This document shows positions 25,743 through 36,500 of a stretch of 64,000 bases of DNA, piece by piece. A program made the translations under genes and the position numbers. Within the stretch, counting starts at the first letter, position 1, and each line of letters starts with the position of its first letter. The notes beneath the pieces were generated by a model, which saw only the letters and a list, made by a program, of their open reading frames with translations, did no database searches and had not been told where the DNA came from. The DNA comes from Chlamydiota bacterium (lineage in GTDB: Bacteria; Chlamydiota; Chlamydiia; Chlamydiales; JAAKFR01): positions 186,001 through 250,000 of the forward strand of contig JAJFLX010000001.1 of NCBI GenBank assembly GCA_021772465.1. Direction: 5' to 3'.

Positions 25743-26401
25743 CTCTCTCTCCAGTTCTCAAAAGCTGTGGTAATAACTTCTAAATCAAGATCAGCAGGCG
25801 TTTCAAAGAGAAGATCGTAACCCAATAGTTGCTCAGCTAGATGCGTCGTCGCAAGTGCGATGACAAAAGCGCCAGCCGCTTTTCCAGATTCAATGCCTGC
25901 AGGTGCATCCTCGATAACAATGCAGCTCGAAGCAGGCAACCCTAACTGATCAGCCGCTGCAAGAAACACATCGGGCGCAGGCTTGCCATGAGCAACACTC
26001 TCTGCTGACACGTAAGCATCAAAATACTCTCCTAGCACGGTAGAGTTCAAAAAAAGCTCGAGGTTTTCAGGTGGTGTGGAGGAGGCGATGATGCGAGGAA
26101 CCTTCAGCCGTTTCAGCTCTAAAAGAAATGGCTCCATTCCGGGCAAAAGCTCGATATGTCCTCTGGCGCATTCACGAAAAAGCTCTTCCTTCCTCTCGGC
26201 GAGGTGCCCATGCAACTCGGGCGAGATATCAGGGGCAATCTCTTGCAAAATCAGGTCGTTTCTCTTTCCAAATCCTCTTTTAAAAGCCTCATGAGTCATA
26301 GCGATGCGAGGCTCCTCTTCCATGAGTCGAAGCCATGACTCCCAGTGAAGTGCACTGCTATCAATCAAAACACCATCGTTGTCAAAAAGAAAGGCTAGCA
26401 C
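25739..26401 (-). CDS. HAD-superfamily phosphatase, beta-phosphoglucomutase-like
   Basis: A 220-residue HAD hydrolase. Motif I is FLFDNDGVLIDSS (nucleophile and acid Asp), motif II IIASSTPPENL, motif III Lys in HGKPAPDVFLAAA and motif IV IVIEDAPAGIESGKAAG; a helical cap lies between residues 15 and 85. This layout fits the beta-phosphoglucomutase / sugar-phosphatase subgroup; the substrate cannot be read off. It starts with GTG, overlapping the epmA stop by seven bases, and its own stop overlaps the transporter start, so it is embedded in the efp operon. Confidence 0.88.
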   Translation of the reverse strand: MLAFLFDNDGVLIDSSALHWESWLRLMEEEPRIAMTHEAFKRGFGKRNDLILQEIAPDISPELHGHLAERKEELFRECARGHIELLPGMEPFLLELKRLKVPRIIASSTPPENLELFLNSTVLGEYFDAYVSAESVAHGKPAPDVFLAAADQLGLPASSCIVIEDAPAGIESGKAAGAFVIALATTHLAEQLLGYDLLFETPADLDLEVITTAFENWRER

Positions 26402-27183
26402 GGTAAAATCTCATGAATATCCTGGACGCCGTGTCGGAGCATCATCAGTCGGTCAAACCCTACAGCGACTCCAGAGCAGGCAGAAATATCTCGAAGATGT
26501 GGGTCGATAGGATAAGGGGCTTTTCCAAGAGCTCTGCGCTCTTGATTCGCATTGTCAAGTCGAGCTCTCCACTCAGCAGCATCAGTGAGCTCTAAGTACC
26601 CATTGGCCAGCTCCATACCTGCGTAAAACACTTCGAACCTCTTGGCCACCCCCCCTTCGATTTGGGCTAAGGCGGCTTGATCGGGAGGGAAATCGGTCAC
26701 CACAGTGCTCAAAAGGTGAGGTTCAATTTCCAGTGCAAAGAGACGATCGCGCACCTCCCTATCTTCAGGGTAGTCTCCACCAAAGGCCTCTTTGAAGGTG
26801 ATTTTCTCAAAAGATCGATCTCCCCCGACAAAAAGGCGCACAAAATCGAGGGTCTCTTCAATCATCTGCTCCAACGTAAACCCCAAACGGTACCACTCGA
26901 CCATCGTAAACTCAAGGTTGTGCCTCTCTCCGCTCTCAAGATCGCGAAAGACATGAGATAGCTGGTAGATATCACCTATCCCAGCGGCTAAAAGTCGCTT
27001 CATCCCGTACTCAGGAGAGGAGTGAAGAAACCCTCGTCTACCCATGGAACGCACCTCAATGAGATCGATGTGAGGATCGACAGATCCATACGGGCTCAGA
27101 GCTGGCACATCAACTTCAAGCACTCCCCGTTTTGCAAAAAAAGCGCGAGAAGCTGCCAGGAGAGCTGCTCGATCCTCGAGCAT
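26395..27183 (-). CDS. epmA: EpmA (PoxA/GenX), EF-P lysine ligase
   Basis: A 262-residue class II lysyl-tRNA-synthetase paralogue without the anticodon-binding domain. Motifs: FLHSSPEYGMKRLLAAGIGD (motif 2 start), VFRDLESGERHNLEFTMVEWYRLG (motif 2) and SGVAVGFDRLMMLRHG (motif 3). I choose the ATG seven bases after the efp stop; the longer frame runs into efp. EpmA attaches (R)-beta-lysine to Lys34 of EF-P to rescue ribosomes at poly-proline. The direct linkage with an EF-P that keeps Lys34 supports this substrate. Shorter than E. coli EpmA (325). EpmB, the aminomutase that makes beta-lysine, is not in the window. Confidence 0.93.
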   Translation of the reverse strand: MLEDRAALLAASRAFFAKRGVLEVDVPALSPYGSVDPHIDLIEVRSMGRRGFLHSSPEYGMKRLLAAGIGDIYQLSHVFRDLESGERHNLEFTMVEWYRLGFTLEQMIEETLDFVRLFVGGDRSFEKITFKEAFGGDYPEDREVRDRLFALEIEPHLLSTVVTDFPPDQAALAQIEGGVAKRFEVFYAGMELANGYLELTDAAEWRARLDNANQERRALGKAPYPIDPHLRDISACSGVAVGFDRLMMLRHGVQDIHEILPC

Positions 27184-27190
27184 TTTAATA

Positions 27191-27763
27191 CTATTTGTTG
27201 ACGCGAGAGACATATTCCCCTGTGCGAGTATCGACTTTGATCCACTCATCTTGTTCTACGAAGATAGGAACTTGCACAACAGCCCCTGTGCTTGTCGTCG
27301 CAGGTTTCAATACGCGCCCTGAGGCAGTATCTCCACGAGCGCCAGGGTCGGTCTCGGTAATTTGAAGTTCCATAAAAGTAGGGGGCTCGACAAAAGCGGG
27401 TTCGCCTTTATAAAAAACAAGCGCATAGAGCAGGTCTTCCACAAGCCACTGTTTCACCTCTTCTATTTTGTCGTGGGCTACAATGAGTTGTTCAAAAGAG
27501 TCGTCATCCATGAAAGTGGCGCCTGCATTGTCGACATAAAGCAGACGAAGCTCCTTCTCTTCGACATCCGCGAGCTGGACAGACTCCCCCGACTTGAAAG
27601 TTTTTTCTATGGTGCGCCCACTTAGCAAGTGTTTCATACGCACACGATTAAAGGCTTGCCCTTTGCCCGGTTTAACAAATTGATTAGTGACGATTGTATA
27701 GGGCTGTCCATCGATTTCAATTTTCAATCCACTGCGAAAATCACTAGTTGAAACTTGCGCCAT
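27191..27763 (-). CDS. efp: Translation elongation factor P
   Basis: A 190-residue three-domain EF-P of normal length. The modification loop is VKPGKGQAF with Lys34 exactly at the E. coli position; domain II/III follows with EPPTFMELQITETDPGARGD and the final VRVDTRTGEYV-type end (KVDTRTGEYVSRV). EF-P enters the ribosomal E site and speeds Pro-Pro bond formation; several proteins in this window, including the collagen-like one, are Pro-rich. It heads the operon efp-epmA-HAD-NSS-FlgM-like. C. trachomatis has two efp genes, and this one matches CT752 by position. Confidence 0.96.
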   Translation of the reverse strand: MAQVSTSDFRSGLKIEIDGQPYTIVTNQFVKPGKGQAFNRVRMKHLLSGRTIEKTFKSGESVQLADVEEKELRLLYVDNAGATFMDDDSFEQLIVAHDKIEEVKQWLVEDLLYALVFYKGEPAFVEPPTFMELQITETDPGARGDTASGRVLKPATTSTGAVVQVPIFVEQDEWIKVDTRTGEYVSRVNK

Positions 27764-27807
27764 AAAATAAATCCCCTCATATTCGGACTCAGGAGTTGGA
27801 CTATACC

Positions 27808-28008
27808 ATGTGGCGAAATACTTACAAAGACTATCAAATTGATACCCTTTTTCTCAAAGAGCCCGTTGAGCCAGGTCATGGCATCACTGGCTGCGAGATG
27901 CATGAGCTAAACGGTTGGGGAGAGGGAAGCCCCCTGCCCAAAAAAGAGAAACTTGGCCTCATCCACACCCTGTTGAAGTGCTTGTTCAAAAAGAGGGAGA
28001 ACCTTTAA
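27808..28008 (+). CDS. Small hypothetical protein upstream of amn, 66 aa
   Basis: An open frame on the amn strand, ending 10 bases before the amn start. From the ATG it begins MWRNTYKDYQIDTLFLKEPV and contains GHGITGCEMHELNGWGEG and a Lys-rich C-terminal helix. An AGGAG lies 12 bases upstream of the ATG (or directly before an in-frame TTG at 27796). I do not recognise a family; it has no membrane segment. Close spacing to amn suggests co-transcription, but the frame could also be chance coding in a promoter-bearing spacer. Confidence 0.45.
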   Translation: MWRNTYKDYQIDTLFLKEPVEPGHGITGCEMHELNGWGEGSPLPKKEKLGLIHTLLKCLFKKRENL

Positions 28009-28017
28009 ACGGGAGGT

Positions 28018-28839
28018 ATGAATTTCTATGAGATGGACCCTCACGAAGCGCACATTGCTAGAGAGACTTTAGAGCGATACTCGGGTTCTGACATCGAAGA
28101 GTTTGGCTCTTATCTTCTTCTCACTAATTTCTCCCATTATATCCGCACCTTTTCTGAAATTTATGACGTCCCCCTTCGCGAGGGGTCGATGTTTCGCTCT
28201 GCCCACTCTGTCAAACACGATGTGAGTATCGTCGATTTTAAGCTTGGATCTGCAGCGGCAGCCCTAATAATCGACCTCTGCTCTTTTCTCCCTAAAATAA
28301 AGGCGGGGTTGATGCTCGGCATGTGCGGAGGGCTACGTCGCCACTACAAAGTGGGCGACTATCTTCTTCCAATCGCAAGCATTCGAGGAGAGGGAGCCTC
28401 CGACTTCTATTTCCCTCCCGAGGTCCCTGCACTCGCAAATTTTTTGATGCAAAAGGCGTGCACTCAGGTGCTCGACAACAACCACGCGAGCTACCACATC
28501 GGAATCACGCACACAACGAACATCCGTTTCTGGGAATTCAACGACACCTTCAAAAAGAAGTTGATCGAGACCAAAGCTCAAGCCATCGAGATGGAATGCG
28601 CTACCCTCTTTGCTGCAAGCTACCGCCGTAAGCTCCCCATCGGAGCCCTCCTTCTCATCTCAGATCTCCCCCTCCAAAGAGATGGGATCAAAACCAAAGA
28701 CAGCGCGAAGCAAATATTTGAAACCTATACGACAGGCCATCTCGACAAAGGGATGCAAGCGATCGAAGCGATGCGGGAGCTTCTCAAACACAAAGCGAAG
28801 GGTGCTTTCCGAGGCAAATCTCCTAAGACTGATATCTAG
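28018..28839 (+). CDS. amn: AMP nucleosidase
   Basis: A 273-residue nucleosidase of the phosphorylase fold, with GGGAGG before its ATG. It matches the catalytic half of E. coli Amn: VDFKLGSAAAALIIDLCSF, LMLGMCGGLRRHYKVGDYLL, THTTNIRFWEF and EMECATLFAASYRRKLPIGA followed by LLISDLPL. The N-terminal regulatory domain of the 484-residue E. coli enzyme is absent, as in other chlamydiae. It splits AMP to adenine and ribose 5-phosphate. Tail-to-tail overlap of four bases with the transketolase gene. Position equals C. trachomatis CT751. Confidence 0.93.
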   Translation: MNFYEMDPHEAHIARETLERYSGSDIEEFGSYLLLTNFSHYIRTFSEIYDVPLREGSMFRSAHSVKHDVSIVDFKLGSAAAALIIDLCSFLPKIKAGLMLGMCGGLRRHYKVGDYLLPIASIRGEGASDFYFPPEVPALANFLMQKACTQVLDNNHASYHIGITHTTNIRFWEFNDTFKKKLIETKAQAIEMECATLFAASYRRKLPIGALLLISDLPLQRDGIKTKDSAKQIFETYTTGHLDKGMQAIEAMRELLKHKAKGAFRGKSPKTDI

Positions 28840-30842
28840 TGAGCGAGGATGCGCTCGAGGATGGAGTCAACCACAAAACCAAACTCCTCAGCCACCGCAT
28901 CGGCGGGCGCTGAGGCCCCAAAACTCTCCATACAGATTGAAATCCCCTCGCGCCCGATGTATTTATGCCAGCCTAGATCAACACCCGCTTCAATGCTCAC
29001 GCGTCTGCCGATTTCTCCCTGAACAACGGAATCTCGATACTCAGAGTCTTGAAGCTCAAAAATCTCCCAGCAAGGCATAGAAACCACGCGCACAGACTTC
29101 TCGAGTTTTTCCAACTCCTCCGCCACGTTGAGAGCAAGGTTGAGCTCGGAGCCTGTTGTAAAAAGGGTGAAATCGGGCTTGCCCTTCTCTTTTTTAACCA
29201 CATACCCCCCTCTTCCCAACCCTTGATCGAAGGGAACATGCGTACACTCTAGGGTAGGAAGAGCCTGCCTTGTGAGCAAGATGGCAGTGGGGTGATTGTA
29301 TCGAAGCGCTGCAAGCCATGCCATGCGCACCTCGTTTGCATCTCCCGGGCGTATCACATGCAAATGTGGGATGGAGCGTAGCGCTGCATAGTGCTCAACA
29401 GGTTGATGCGTCGGGCCATCTTCACCAAGAAAGATGGAGTCGTGAGTGAACTGATAAACGACACGCAACTTTGACATCGAAGCGACCCGAATCGAGTTGC
29501 GCAAGTAGTCAGAGAAAGTCAGAAACGTGCCGATAAACGGGGTGATCATGCCAGTATAGGCAAGTCCATTTGCTATCGTTCCCATGCCAAATTCACGCAC
29601 CCCGTACTTGATATTCCGCCCTTCAAATTTCCCGGGCGAGAGGACAGGGAAGTTTGCAAGCGAGGTGAGATCCGAGCAAGAGAGATCAGCAGACCCCCCA
29701 TAAAGATCGGGGAGCCAGTCCGCAAGAGCGTTGAGAACCGTCTGAGAAGCTTTTCGACCCGCCACACTGGCAGGCAGCTCAATCTCCCACAGTTTTTTCT
29801 CAAGATCTTCGGGAAGCTGGTGGTGTTGCATCTGAACAAACTGCTCGGCTAGAGCAGGATTTGTCTTCGCCCAAAGGCGGTAAGTCTCATTCCACTGCTC
29901 CTCCATTTGCTTTTGCTGCAACAACCGGTGCTCAAAGTAGTCGATCACGGTTTTGGGAATATGGAAAGGCTCTTCAGGGAGACCAAGCGCTCTTTTGGTG
30001 GCAGCCACTTCTTCGATGCCAAGAGGAGATCCATGCGCTTTATGAGACCCAGCCTTATTGGGTGACCCTTTGCCAATGATCGTGCGCGCTAAGATCAAAG
30101 TGGGGTGCTTTTGACAACCGCGCAAGGTCGTGATCTTCTCATGTAGCTGATTGACATCGTGTCCATCGACCTCACAGACATCCCACCCATAGGCCCTAAA
30201 TCTCGCAGGTGTCTCTTCTGACATCGTTTCAGAAAGGGGGCCGTCTAAGCAAATGTTATTGGAGTCGTAGATGAAAATGAGGTTGTCCAGTCTCAGGTGT
30301 CCCGCTAGAGCGCACACCTCATGGCTCACCCCCTCCATGAGATCGCCATCACTGCAGAGACAAAAAACTTTTGAATCAAAAAGCTTGTGATCTGCTGTAT
30401 TGAACTTGGTCGCCAAGATCTTCTCACCTAGTGCCAATCCTACGGCATTGCCAGTCCCTTGACCCAGCGGCCCTGTTGTCGCTTCAACGCCTGCTGTGTG
30501 AGGGTACTCGGGGTGTCCAGGGGTCTTTGAGTGGAGTTGGCGGAAATTTTTGATCTCATTAAGAGAGAGGTCAAAGCGGGCGAGATGGAGACAAGAATAG
30601 AGCCACATCGAGCCGTGTCCTGCGGAGAGGACAAGCCGGTCTCGGCCGAGCCAGGCGGGGTTTTTGGGGTTGTGTTTGAGCGCAATACCGTAGAGATAGG
30701 CGCCGATTTCAGCGCACCCCATCGGAAGGCCTGGATGACCTGAATTCGCTTTCTGCACAGCGTCCATCGAAAGCTGACGAATCGCACCTGCTATTTTGCT
30801 CAAGATTTTCTTCTGCTCGTCGTTGAGGGCCTTTTCGTCCAC
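28836..30842 (-). CDS. tkt: Transketolase
   Basis: A 668-residue thiamine-diphosphate enzyme of the pentose phosphate pathway, cytoplasmic. Seen: ANSGHPGLPMGCAEIG near the start, the TPP/Mg motif CSDGDLMEGVSHE, RAIIGKGSPNKAGSHKAHG-like RTIIGKGSPNKAGSHKAH, and the pyrimidine-domain segment THDSIFLGEDGPTHQPVEH with catalytic His and Glu. It starts with GTG, with AAGAG upstream; an internal ATG exists at residue 26 but would cut the first helix. The gene is divergent from alaS. Its place next to amn and alaS equals CT750. Confidence 0.96.
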   Translation of the reverse strand: MDEKALNDEQKKILSKIAGAIRQLSMDAVQKANSGHPGLPMGCAEIGAYLYGIALKHNPKNPAWLGRDRLVLSAGHGSMWLYSCLHLARFDLSLNEIKNFRQLHSKTPGHPEYPHTAGVEATTGPLGQGTGNAVGLALGEKILATKFNTADHKLFDSKVFCLCSDGDLMEGVSHEVCALAGHLRLDNLIFIYDSNNICLDGPLSETMSEETPARFRAYGWDVCEVDGHDVNQLHEKITTLRGCQKHPTLILARTIIGKGSPNKAGSHKAHGSPLGIEEVAATKRALGLPEEPFHIPKTVIDYFEHRLLQQKQMEEQWNETYRLWAKTNPALAEQFVQMQHHQLPEDLEKKLWEIELPASVAGRKASQTVLNALADWLPDLYGGSADLSCSDLTSLANFPVLSPGKFEGRNIKYGVREFGMGTIANGLAYTGMITPFIGTFLTFSDYLRNSIRVASMSKLRVVYQFTHDSIFLGEDGPTHQPVEHYAALRSIPHLHVIRPGDANEVRMAWLAALRYNHPTAILLTRQALPTLECTHVPFDQGLGRGGYVVKKEKGKPDFTLFTTGSELNLALNVAEELEKLEKSVRVVSMPCWEIFELQDSEYRDSVVQGEIGRRVSIEAGVDLGWHKYIGREGISICMESFGASAPADAVAEEFGFVVDSILERILAH

Positions 30843-30947
30843 TTTTTTTTCTCTTGGTTGAGTTGGAGCTGGCTAGTCTAACGTGCACGTGGAAAAAATC
30901 TCAAGTGCATGCTAGACTCGCGAGCTTATAATTTATCGAGGAGTGAC

Positions 30948-33554
30948 ATGCTTAGCCAAGAGATTCGGAGAGATTTTCTCACTTTTTTTCAAAAGCGAGG
31001 ACATGAGCTTATCCCCTCCTCCCCTGTGATCCCATTAGATGACCCTACCTTGCTTTTTGTCAACGCGGGGATGAACCAGTTCAAAGAGATCTTCCTCGGG
31101 AAAAGGGCCGCTCCCTTTTCAAGGGCTACCTCCACACAAAAATGTATCCGTGTCGGGGGAAAACACAACGATCTTGAAAATGTAGGACACACAGATCGCC
31201 ATCTCACCTTCTTTGAAATGCTAGGCAACTTCTCTTTTGGAGACTATTTCAAAAAAGAGGCGATAGCGCTTGCTTGGGAAGCGGCTCTTGAAGTGTTCAA
31301 ATTTGACCCTAAAGATCTCTGGGTTACCGTTTTTCACGAAGATGACGAATCCTTTGAACTGTGGAAAAAATTTGTCGACGAGAGCCGAATCGTCCGGATG
31401 GGAGAGAGAGATAATTTTTGGGCTATGGGCGATGTGGGTCCTTGCGGCCCATGCTCAGAGCTCTACTTCGATAGAGGGGAAAGGTTTGGAACAGGGCGCA
31501 ACCCTGCTGAAGATTTTGAGGGGGAGCGGTTTTTTGAATTCTGGAACCTCGTTTTTATGGAATTCAACAAGACAGCTGAGGGGGAGATGCAGCTACTTCC
31601 TAACAAAAGTGTCGATACAGGAGCGGGACTCGAGCGGGTCGCTGCTTTGAAAATGGGCGCCCCTACGCTCTTTGAAACAGATATTCTGCGCGCTCTGATC
31701 GGGAAAGCAGAAGAGGTGTCAGGAAGAAGCTACGCATCGGCTCCTCCAGCATTTCGAGTCATTGCAGACCACCTCCGCTCTCTAGCCTTCGCTATTGCTG
31801 ACGGCGTGCAGCCGAGCAATATCGAGAGGGGGTACGTGCTACGTAAAGTGCTTAGACGGGCCGTTCGCTACGGACGGCAGCTCGGATTAGAGCGTCCCTT
31901 TCTAGCCGAGCTTGTCCCCACGCTAATCGGTACCATGGGAGATGATTTTCAAGAGATTGTGACCGCGCAAAGCCGCATTGAGGAGATTTTAACCCTTGAA
32001 GAGGAGAGTTTTTTGCGCACGCTCAAGCGAGGAGGCAACATTTTAAGTCAGATTGTAGACCTTGCGAAAATTTCGGGACAAATTTCTGGAGATGATGCCT
32101 TTAAATTGAAAGATACCTACGGCCTTCCTCTTGAGGAAATTCTATTGCTTGCAAAAGATGATCACCTCACTGTCGATATCACTAGATTTGAGGCTCTCGA
32201 GCACGAAGCGAAGGAGAGATCGAGAGGAGCTAGAAAAACTCAAGCTCAAATGGCTGAAAAATCGATCTATGAGTCGTTTGGCGCAACAGAGTTTCTCGGC
32301 TATGACCAGCTCTCTTGTGATGGAGTAGTGGTAAAGATTTTGCATGAAGGGAAAGAAGTTTCTACACTCCATGAGGGAGAGCAGGGGACTCTTTTTTCCG
32401 ACCGCTCCCCGTTCTACTCTGAGAAGGGAGGGCAGATTGGCGACTCAGGGGTGATTAGCTCGGGGGAGGCTCGCTTCTATGTTGTAGGAACAAAAGAGCC
32501 CTTTACTGATCTCATCGCTCACGAAGGAGTCCTAAAAACAGGAGAGATCCGAGTGGGTGCTCCTATTGAGTTGACAGTCGATTCTGAAAAAAGAGTGTGC
32601 ATCGCTTGTAACCACACGGCCACCCACCTCCTCCATTGGGCTTTAAGTGTTGTACTCGGACCTCACATTCGCCAAGCAGGATCTGTGGTGGATGCAGAGC
32701 GCCTCCGTTTTGACTTCAACCACCACAAAGCTCTCACCAAAGAGGAACTCGATCGCACCGAAAAGCTCGTGAACGAGAAAATTCGGGGGGATTTGCCGGT
32801 CCATATCTTTGAGATGAGCTACAACGAAGCGGCTAAACAATCTGAAATCAAACAATTTTTTGGAGACAAATATGGGGAACTGGTACGCGTCATCACAGTC
32901 GGCCCTTCTAAAGAGCTCTGCGGCGGGACCCACGTGCAAGCGAGTGGACAAATCGGCCTCTTTCAAATCACGAGCGAGAGCAGTGTAGCTGCAGGGGTGA
33001 GACGTATCGAAGCGGTAACAAGCTTTCATGCTGAAGAGCTCGCTGCTGGAAACCGGGATCAAATTGCCCACATAGCTGAGCTTTTAAATGTTCAACCCAG
33101 CCAAACTGAAGGGCGGATCAAGCAGATTCAAGAAGAGTGCAAAGCGCTCGTCAAGCAGGTCGATGAGCTAGAGTGCGAGCTTCTCTCTTTTGAGGTAGAG
33201 AGCCTTCTCGAACACCTCAAGCAGATAAAAAACAGACCGTACTTAGCGCATGCAGCCTCTCTTTCGGCCAAACAGCTCCGCATGTGCGCCGATCTGATTA
33301 TGGCTAAACAAAGCTCTCTCGTCCTTCTCTTGATCGGAAAAGAAGAGAATAAGTGTGCGCTTGTCGTGCGTGTCTCAAAAGATTTGATCGAACAAGGCAT
33401 TCGAGCAGGCGATCTTGTGAAAGAGATCTCTCCGCTTCTAGGAGGAAAAGGAGGAGGAAAAGCAGAGAGTGCTGGGGGAGGTGGCTCCCACCTTGCAGGC
33501 ATTCCAAAAGCTTTGGAGGCGGCAGAGGAATGGATCGAGAAAAGGCTCTCTTAA
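30948..33554 (+). CDS. alaS: Alanyl-tRNA synthetase
   Basis: An 868-residue class II synthetase. The ATG at 30948 is chosen because GAGGAG precedes it and MLSQEIRRDFLTFF is the usual AlaRS N-terminus. The catalytic core has PTLLFVNAGMNQFK and NDLENVGHTDRHLTFFEMLGN; the editing domain has HTATHLLHWAL and the zinc Cys/His in ELCGGTHVQASGQIG; the C-terminal DHHA1 domain ends with LGGKGGGKAESAGGGG. It charges tRNA-Ala and clears Ser/Gly mischarging. First gene of the run alaS-mfd-hemE-hemN-hemG; overlaps mfd by 25 bases. Confidence 0.97.
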   Translation: MLSQEIRRDFLTFFQKRGHELIPSSPVIPLDDPTLLFVNAGMNQFKEIFLGKRAAPFSRATSTQKCIRVGGKHNDLENVGHTDRHLTFFEMLGNFSFGDYFKKEAIALAWEAALEVFKFDPKDLWVTVFHEDDESFELWKKFVDESRIVRMGERDNFWAMGDVGPCGPCSELYFDRGERFGTGRNPAEDFEGERFFEFWNLVFMEFNKTAEGEMQLLPNKSVDTGAGLERVAALKMGAPTLFETDILRALIGKAEEVSGRSYASAPPAFRVIADHLRSLAFAIADGVQPSNIERGYVLRKVLRRAVRYGRQLGLERPFLAELVPTLIGTMGDDFQEIVTAQSRIEEILTLEEESFLRTLKRGGNILSQIVDLAKISGQISGDDAFKLKDTYGLPLEEILLLAKDDHLTVDITRFEALEHEAKERSRGARKTQAQMAEKSIYESFGATEFLGYDQLSCDGVVVKILHEGKEVSTLHEGEQGTLFSDRSPFYSEKGGQIGDSGVISSGEARFYVVGTKEPFTDLIAHEGVLKTGEIRVGAPIELTVDSEKRVCIACNHTATHLLHWALSVVLGPHIRQAGSVVDAERLRFDFNHHKALTKEELDRTEKLVNEKIRGDLPVHIFEMSYNEAAKQSEIKQFFGDKYGELVRVITVGPSKELCGGTHVQASGQIGLFQITSESSVAAGVRRIEAVTSFHAEELAAGNRDQIAHIAELLNVQPSQTEGRIKQIQEECKALVKQVDELECELLSFEVESLLEHLKQIKNRPYLAHAASLSAKQLRMCADLIMAKQSSLVLLLIGKEENKCALVVRVSKDLIEQGIRAGDLVKEISPLLGGKGGGKAESAGGGGSHLAGIPKALEAAEEWIEKRLS

Positions 33555-36500
33555 CTCACACCCGAGCAGCGCTTGAAAAAATAGAGCAAGGGGGAGATCT
33601 CATCGTCGAGAAGCTCTGGGAGGCCCCCAAAGCATTTTTGATCGCTGAGGTCCAGAAAAAAAGTGGGAAACACGTCGTGGTTATGACCGACCACAAGCGA
33701 CTTTTTGACGATCTCCCCTATTTTCTTGGCAAAGAGCCCTCAGACTTTCCCGCCTGGGAGTCTCTCCCTTCAGAGGAGATCCCACCCAGCTCCGATATAG
33801 TCGGAGAGAGATACGAGAGACTACGCAGCTTGCAAGAGAGCAGTGAGCCTCAAGTGATTGTCACCAACATTCAGGCCATCCTTCAAAAGCTCCTCCCTCC
33901 CACTAAGCTCAAAAAACTCCACTTGGAGCTCGCCGTTGGTGAAGAGGTCCCCTTTGAGCTGCTGCCCGAAGTGCTCACAGAGATGGGATACCACCGAAAA
34001 GGGGTTGCTGCTGATAAAGGAGAATTTGCTTCTCGCGGCGGGATTCTCGATCTCTATCCTGTCAACTCCCCCGATCCTTTTCGCGTCGAGTTTTGGGGAG
34101 ATGAGATCGCCTCGATTCGAAAATACGACCCAATCAGTCAAACCTCCGTGCAAAAGATCGACCGCGTCCTCATCACACCTGGTGAAGAGCTCGAGCTGCT
34201 TGGAGGGGAGAAACAGCTCTGCACACTGTTTGACTACCTCGGCCCTGAAACTGTTGTAGTCTTTGATGACATCACCCACCTCGAAGACAAGTATGTTACC
34301 CTCTCAGCAATGGCCGGATCGAAGAGCCGTATCTTTTGCACTCTCGAGGAGCTCTTTGAGAAAATCGAACCTCTCCAAAAACTCTTTTTTTCACGTGAAT
34401 CACTTGAGGAGATCAGTACGGTCAAGCAACTTGCCGATGTCTCAAAAGCCTATGCAAAATCGGCTCCCGCCCAGCCCATTACCTTTGAGTGTTTCAACAG
34501 AACATGGGAGGCCTTCCGTTGGCACGCCCCCTTTGAACACCTGAACGATTTAACGCAAGAGACAGACACACTCAACTTGCCTCCCCTTCCCGACTCCTCG
34601 ATCCGTTTTCTCTATCAAAATGAGTCAGAAAAAACGGCTCTTTTAAAAAAACTTCCCGAGGGGTTTTCTCCGCAGATGGAGCGAGGCTACCTCGGCTCAG
34701 GTTTTTTTCTAGAAGAGCCTCCCTTCGCGATCATCCCCATGACAGAGCTCACACATAAGTACAAGGTGAGGCGGCAAAAGCAGCGAACGCACTACCACAC
34801 CCTTCCCTCTGAAGTACTCTCTCTCAATCCAGGAGAAGCGGTCGTCCATATGGATCAAGGAGTTGGGCGATTTCTTGGAATTGAAAAACGGCCCAACCAC
34901 TTAGGTGTGGAGACAGAATTCATGCTCGTCGAGTATGCAGGGGGCGGCAAACTCTTTGTGCCGATGGAGAATGCGAATCTTATCTCCAAATACATCGGTG
35001 CGAGTGAAGTTCCTCCTGAGCTGCACACCATCGGGAGCAGCCGGTGGAAACGGACGCGCGAGCGAACCCAGCAAGCGATCATCGGCTACGCCCATGACCT
35101 GCTTAAAATCCAAGCCGAGAGGGTTATCAAAGGAGGATTTTCCTACCCTCCAGATGGAGAACTCTCTTTGCAATTTGCAACAGAATTTCCCTACCATGAG
35201 ACGCCCGATCAGCTGCTAGCTCTTGAGCAAATTGAGAAAGATATGCTCTCTAATACCTCAATGGATCGGCTGATATGCGGCGATGTGGGTTATGGAAAAA
35301 CCGAAGTGGCGATGCGCGCTGCTTTTCGCGCAGTGGTCGAGGGGGGAAAGCAGGTGGCTGTGCTCGTTCCGACAACGATGCTCGCTTTGCAGCATTTTGA
35401 GACCTTTTCAGACCGGATGCGCAACTTCCCCATCCGCATCGGTCTTCTCTCCCGTTTTAAAAAGCGCAAAGAGCTCATGCAAACCATCCAAAGTGCCGCT
35501 GAGGGACAAATAGACATCCTCATCGGGACACATCGAATTGTGAGTAAAGATGTCCAATTTAAACAACTAGGGCTAGTGGTTATCGATGAAGAGCAAAGAT
35601 TTGGGGTGCGAGCTAAAGAGCATCTCAAACAGCTGAAAAGTGAGATCGACTGTCTCACACTCTCCGCAACTCCAATCCCTCGCACCCTTTACATGTCACT
35701 TGTAGGCGCACGCGATCTCTCTGTGATCAACACGCCTCCAGAAGATCGACTGCCTATCCAATCTATCGTCTGCAAGAGCAGCGACGATTTACTCAAAAAC
35801 GCTTTGCTCCGAGAACTCGCCCGCGAGGGGCAAGCCTATGTAGTCCACAACCGTGTGGAGACGATCTTTCAAATGGCCGAAAAGATCCGAACCTTGCTCC
35901 CCCAGGCGAAAATTGTCGTGGGGCATGGGCAGATGGGCGCCCAAGAGCTCGACACTGTGTTTCATCTCTTCAAATCAGGGCAAGCCGATATTCTCATTGC
36001 CACCTCGATCATCGAAAATGGGATCGATATTCCCAATGCCAACACGATCTTGATCGACCGTGCCGACAGGCTTGGACTTGCAGATCTCTATCAGATGCGC
36101 GGACGAGTGGGGCGATGGAATCGCAAGGCCTACTGCTACTTTATAGTTCCAAGCACCAAAGAGCTAAGTGAGCACTCGAGAAAACGACTCTCGGCACTCG
36201 CTGCGGGGGGCAATGGAATGAAAATTGCTATGCACGACCTTGAACTTCGAGGTGCGGGCAACATTTTGGGCACCGAGCAGTCGGGCCACGTCGCAGCCAT
36301 TGGCTTTCAGCTCTACTGCAAGCTGCTGAAAAAAACGGTAGCTGCCTTGAAAAAACAGAGTCAACCTCTCTTCTACCACGAAGTGAAAGTAGAAATGCCC
36401 TTCGATGCCCGCCTTCCGGCCGATTACGTCGATGAGAGCAGCTTGCGTATGGAGATGTACCAACGTCTGGGCGATGCGGAAGATTTTGAAGAGATCGATC

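Noticed and set aside
33353..33529. N-terminal extension of Mfd
   Set aside because: Arg/Cys-rich sequence inside the conserved AlaRS C-terminus; the ATG at 33530 gives the usual Mfd length.
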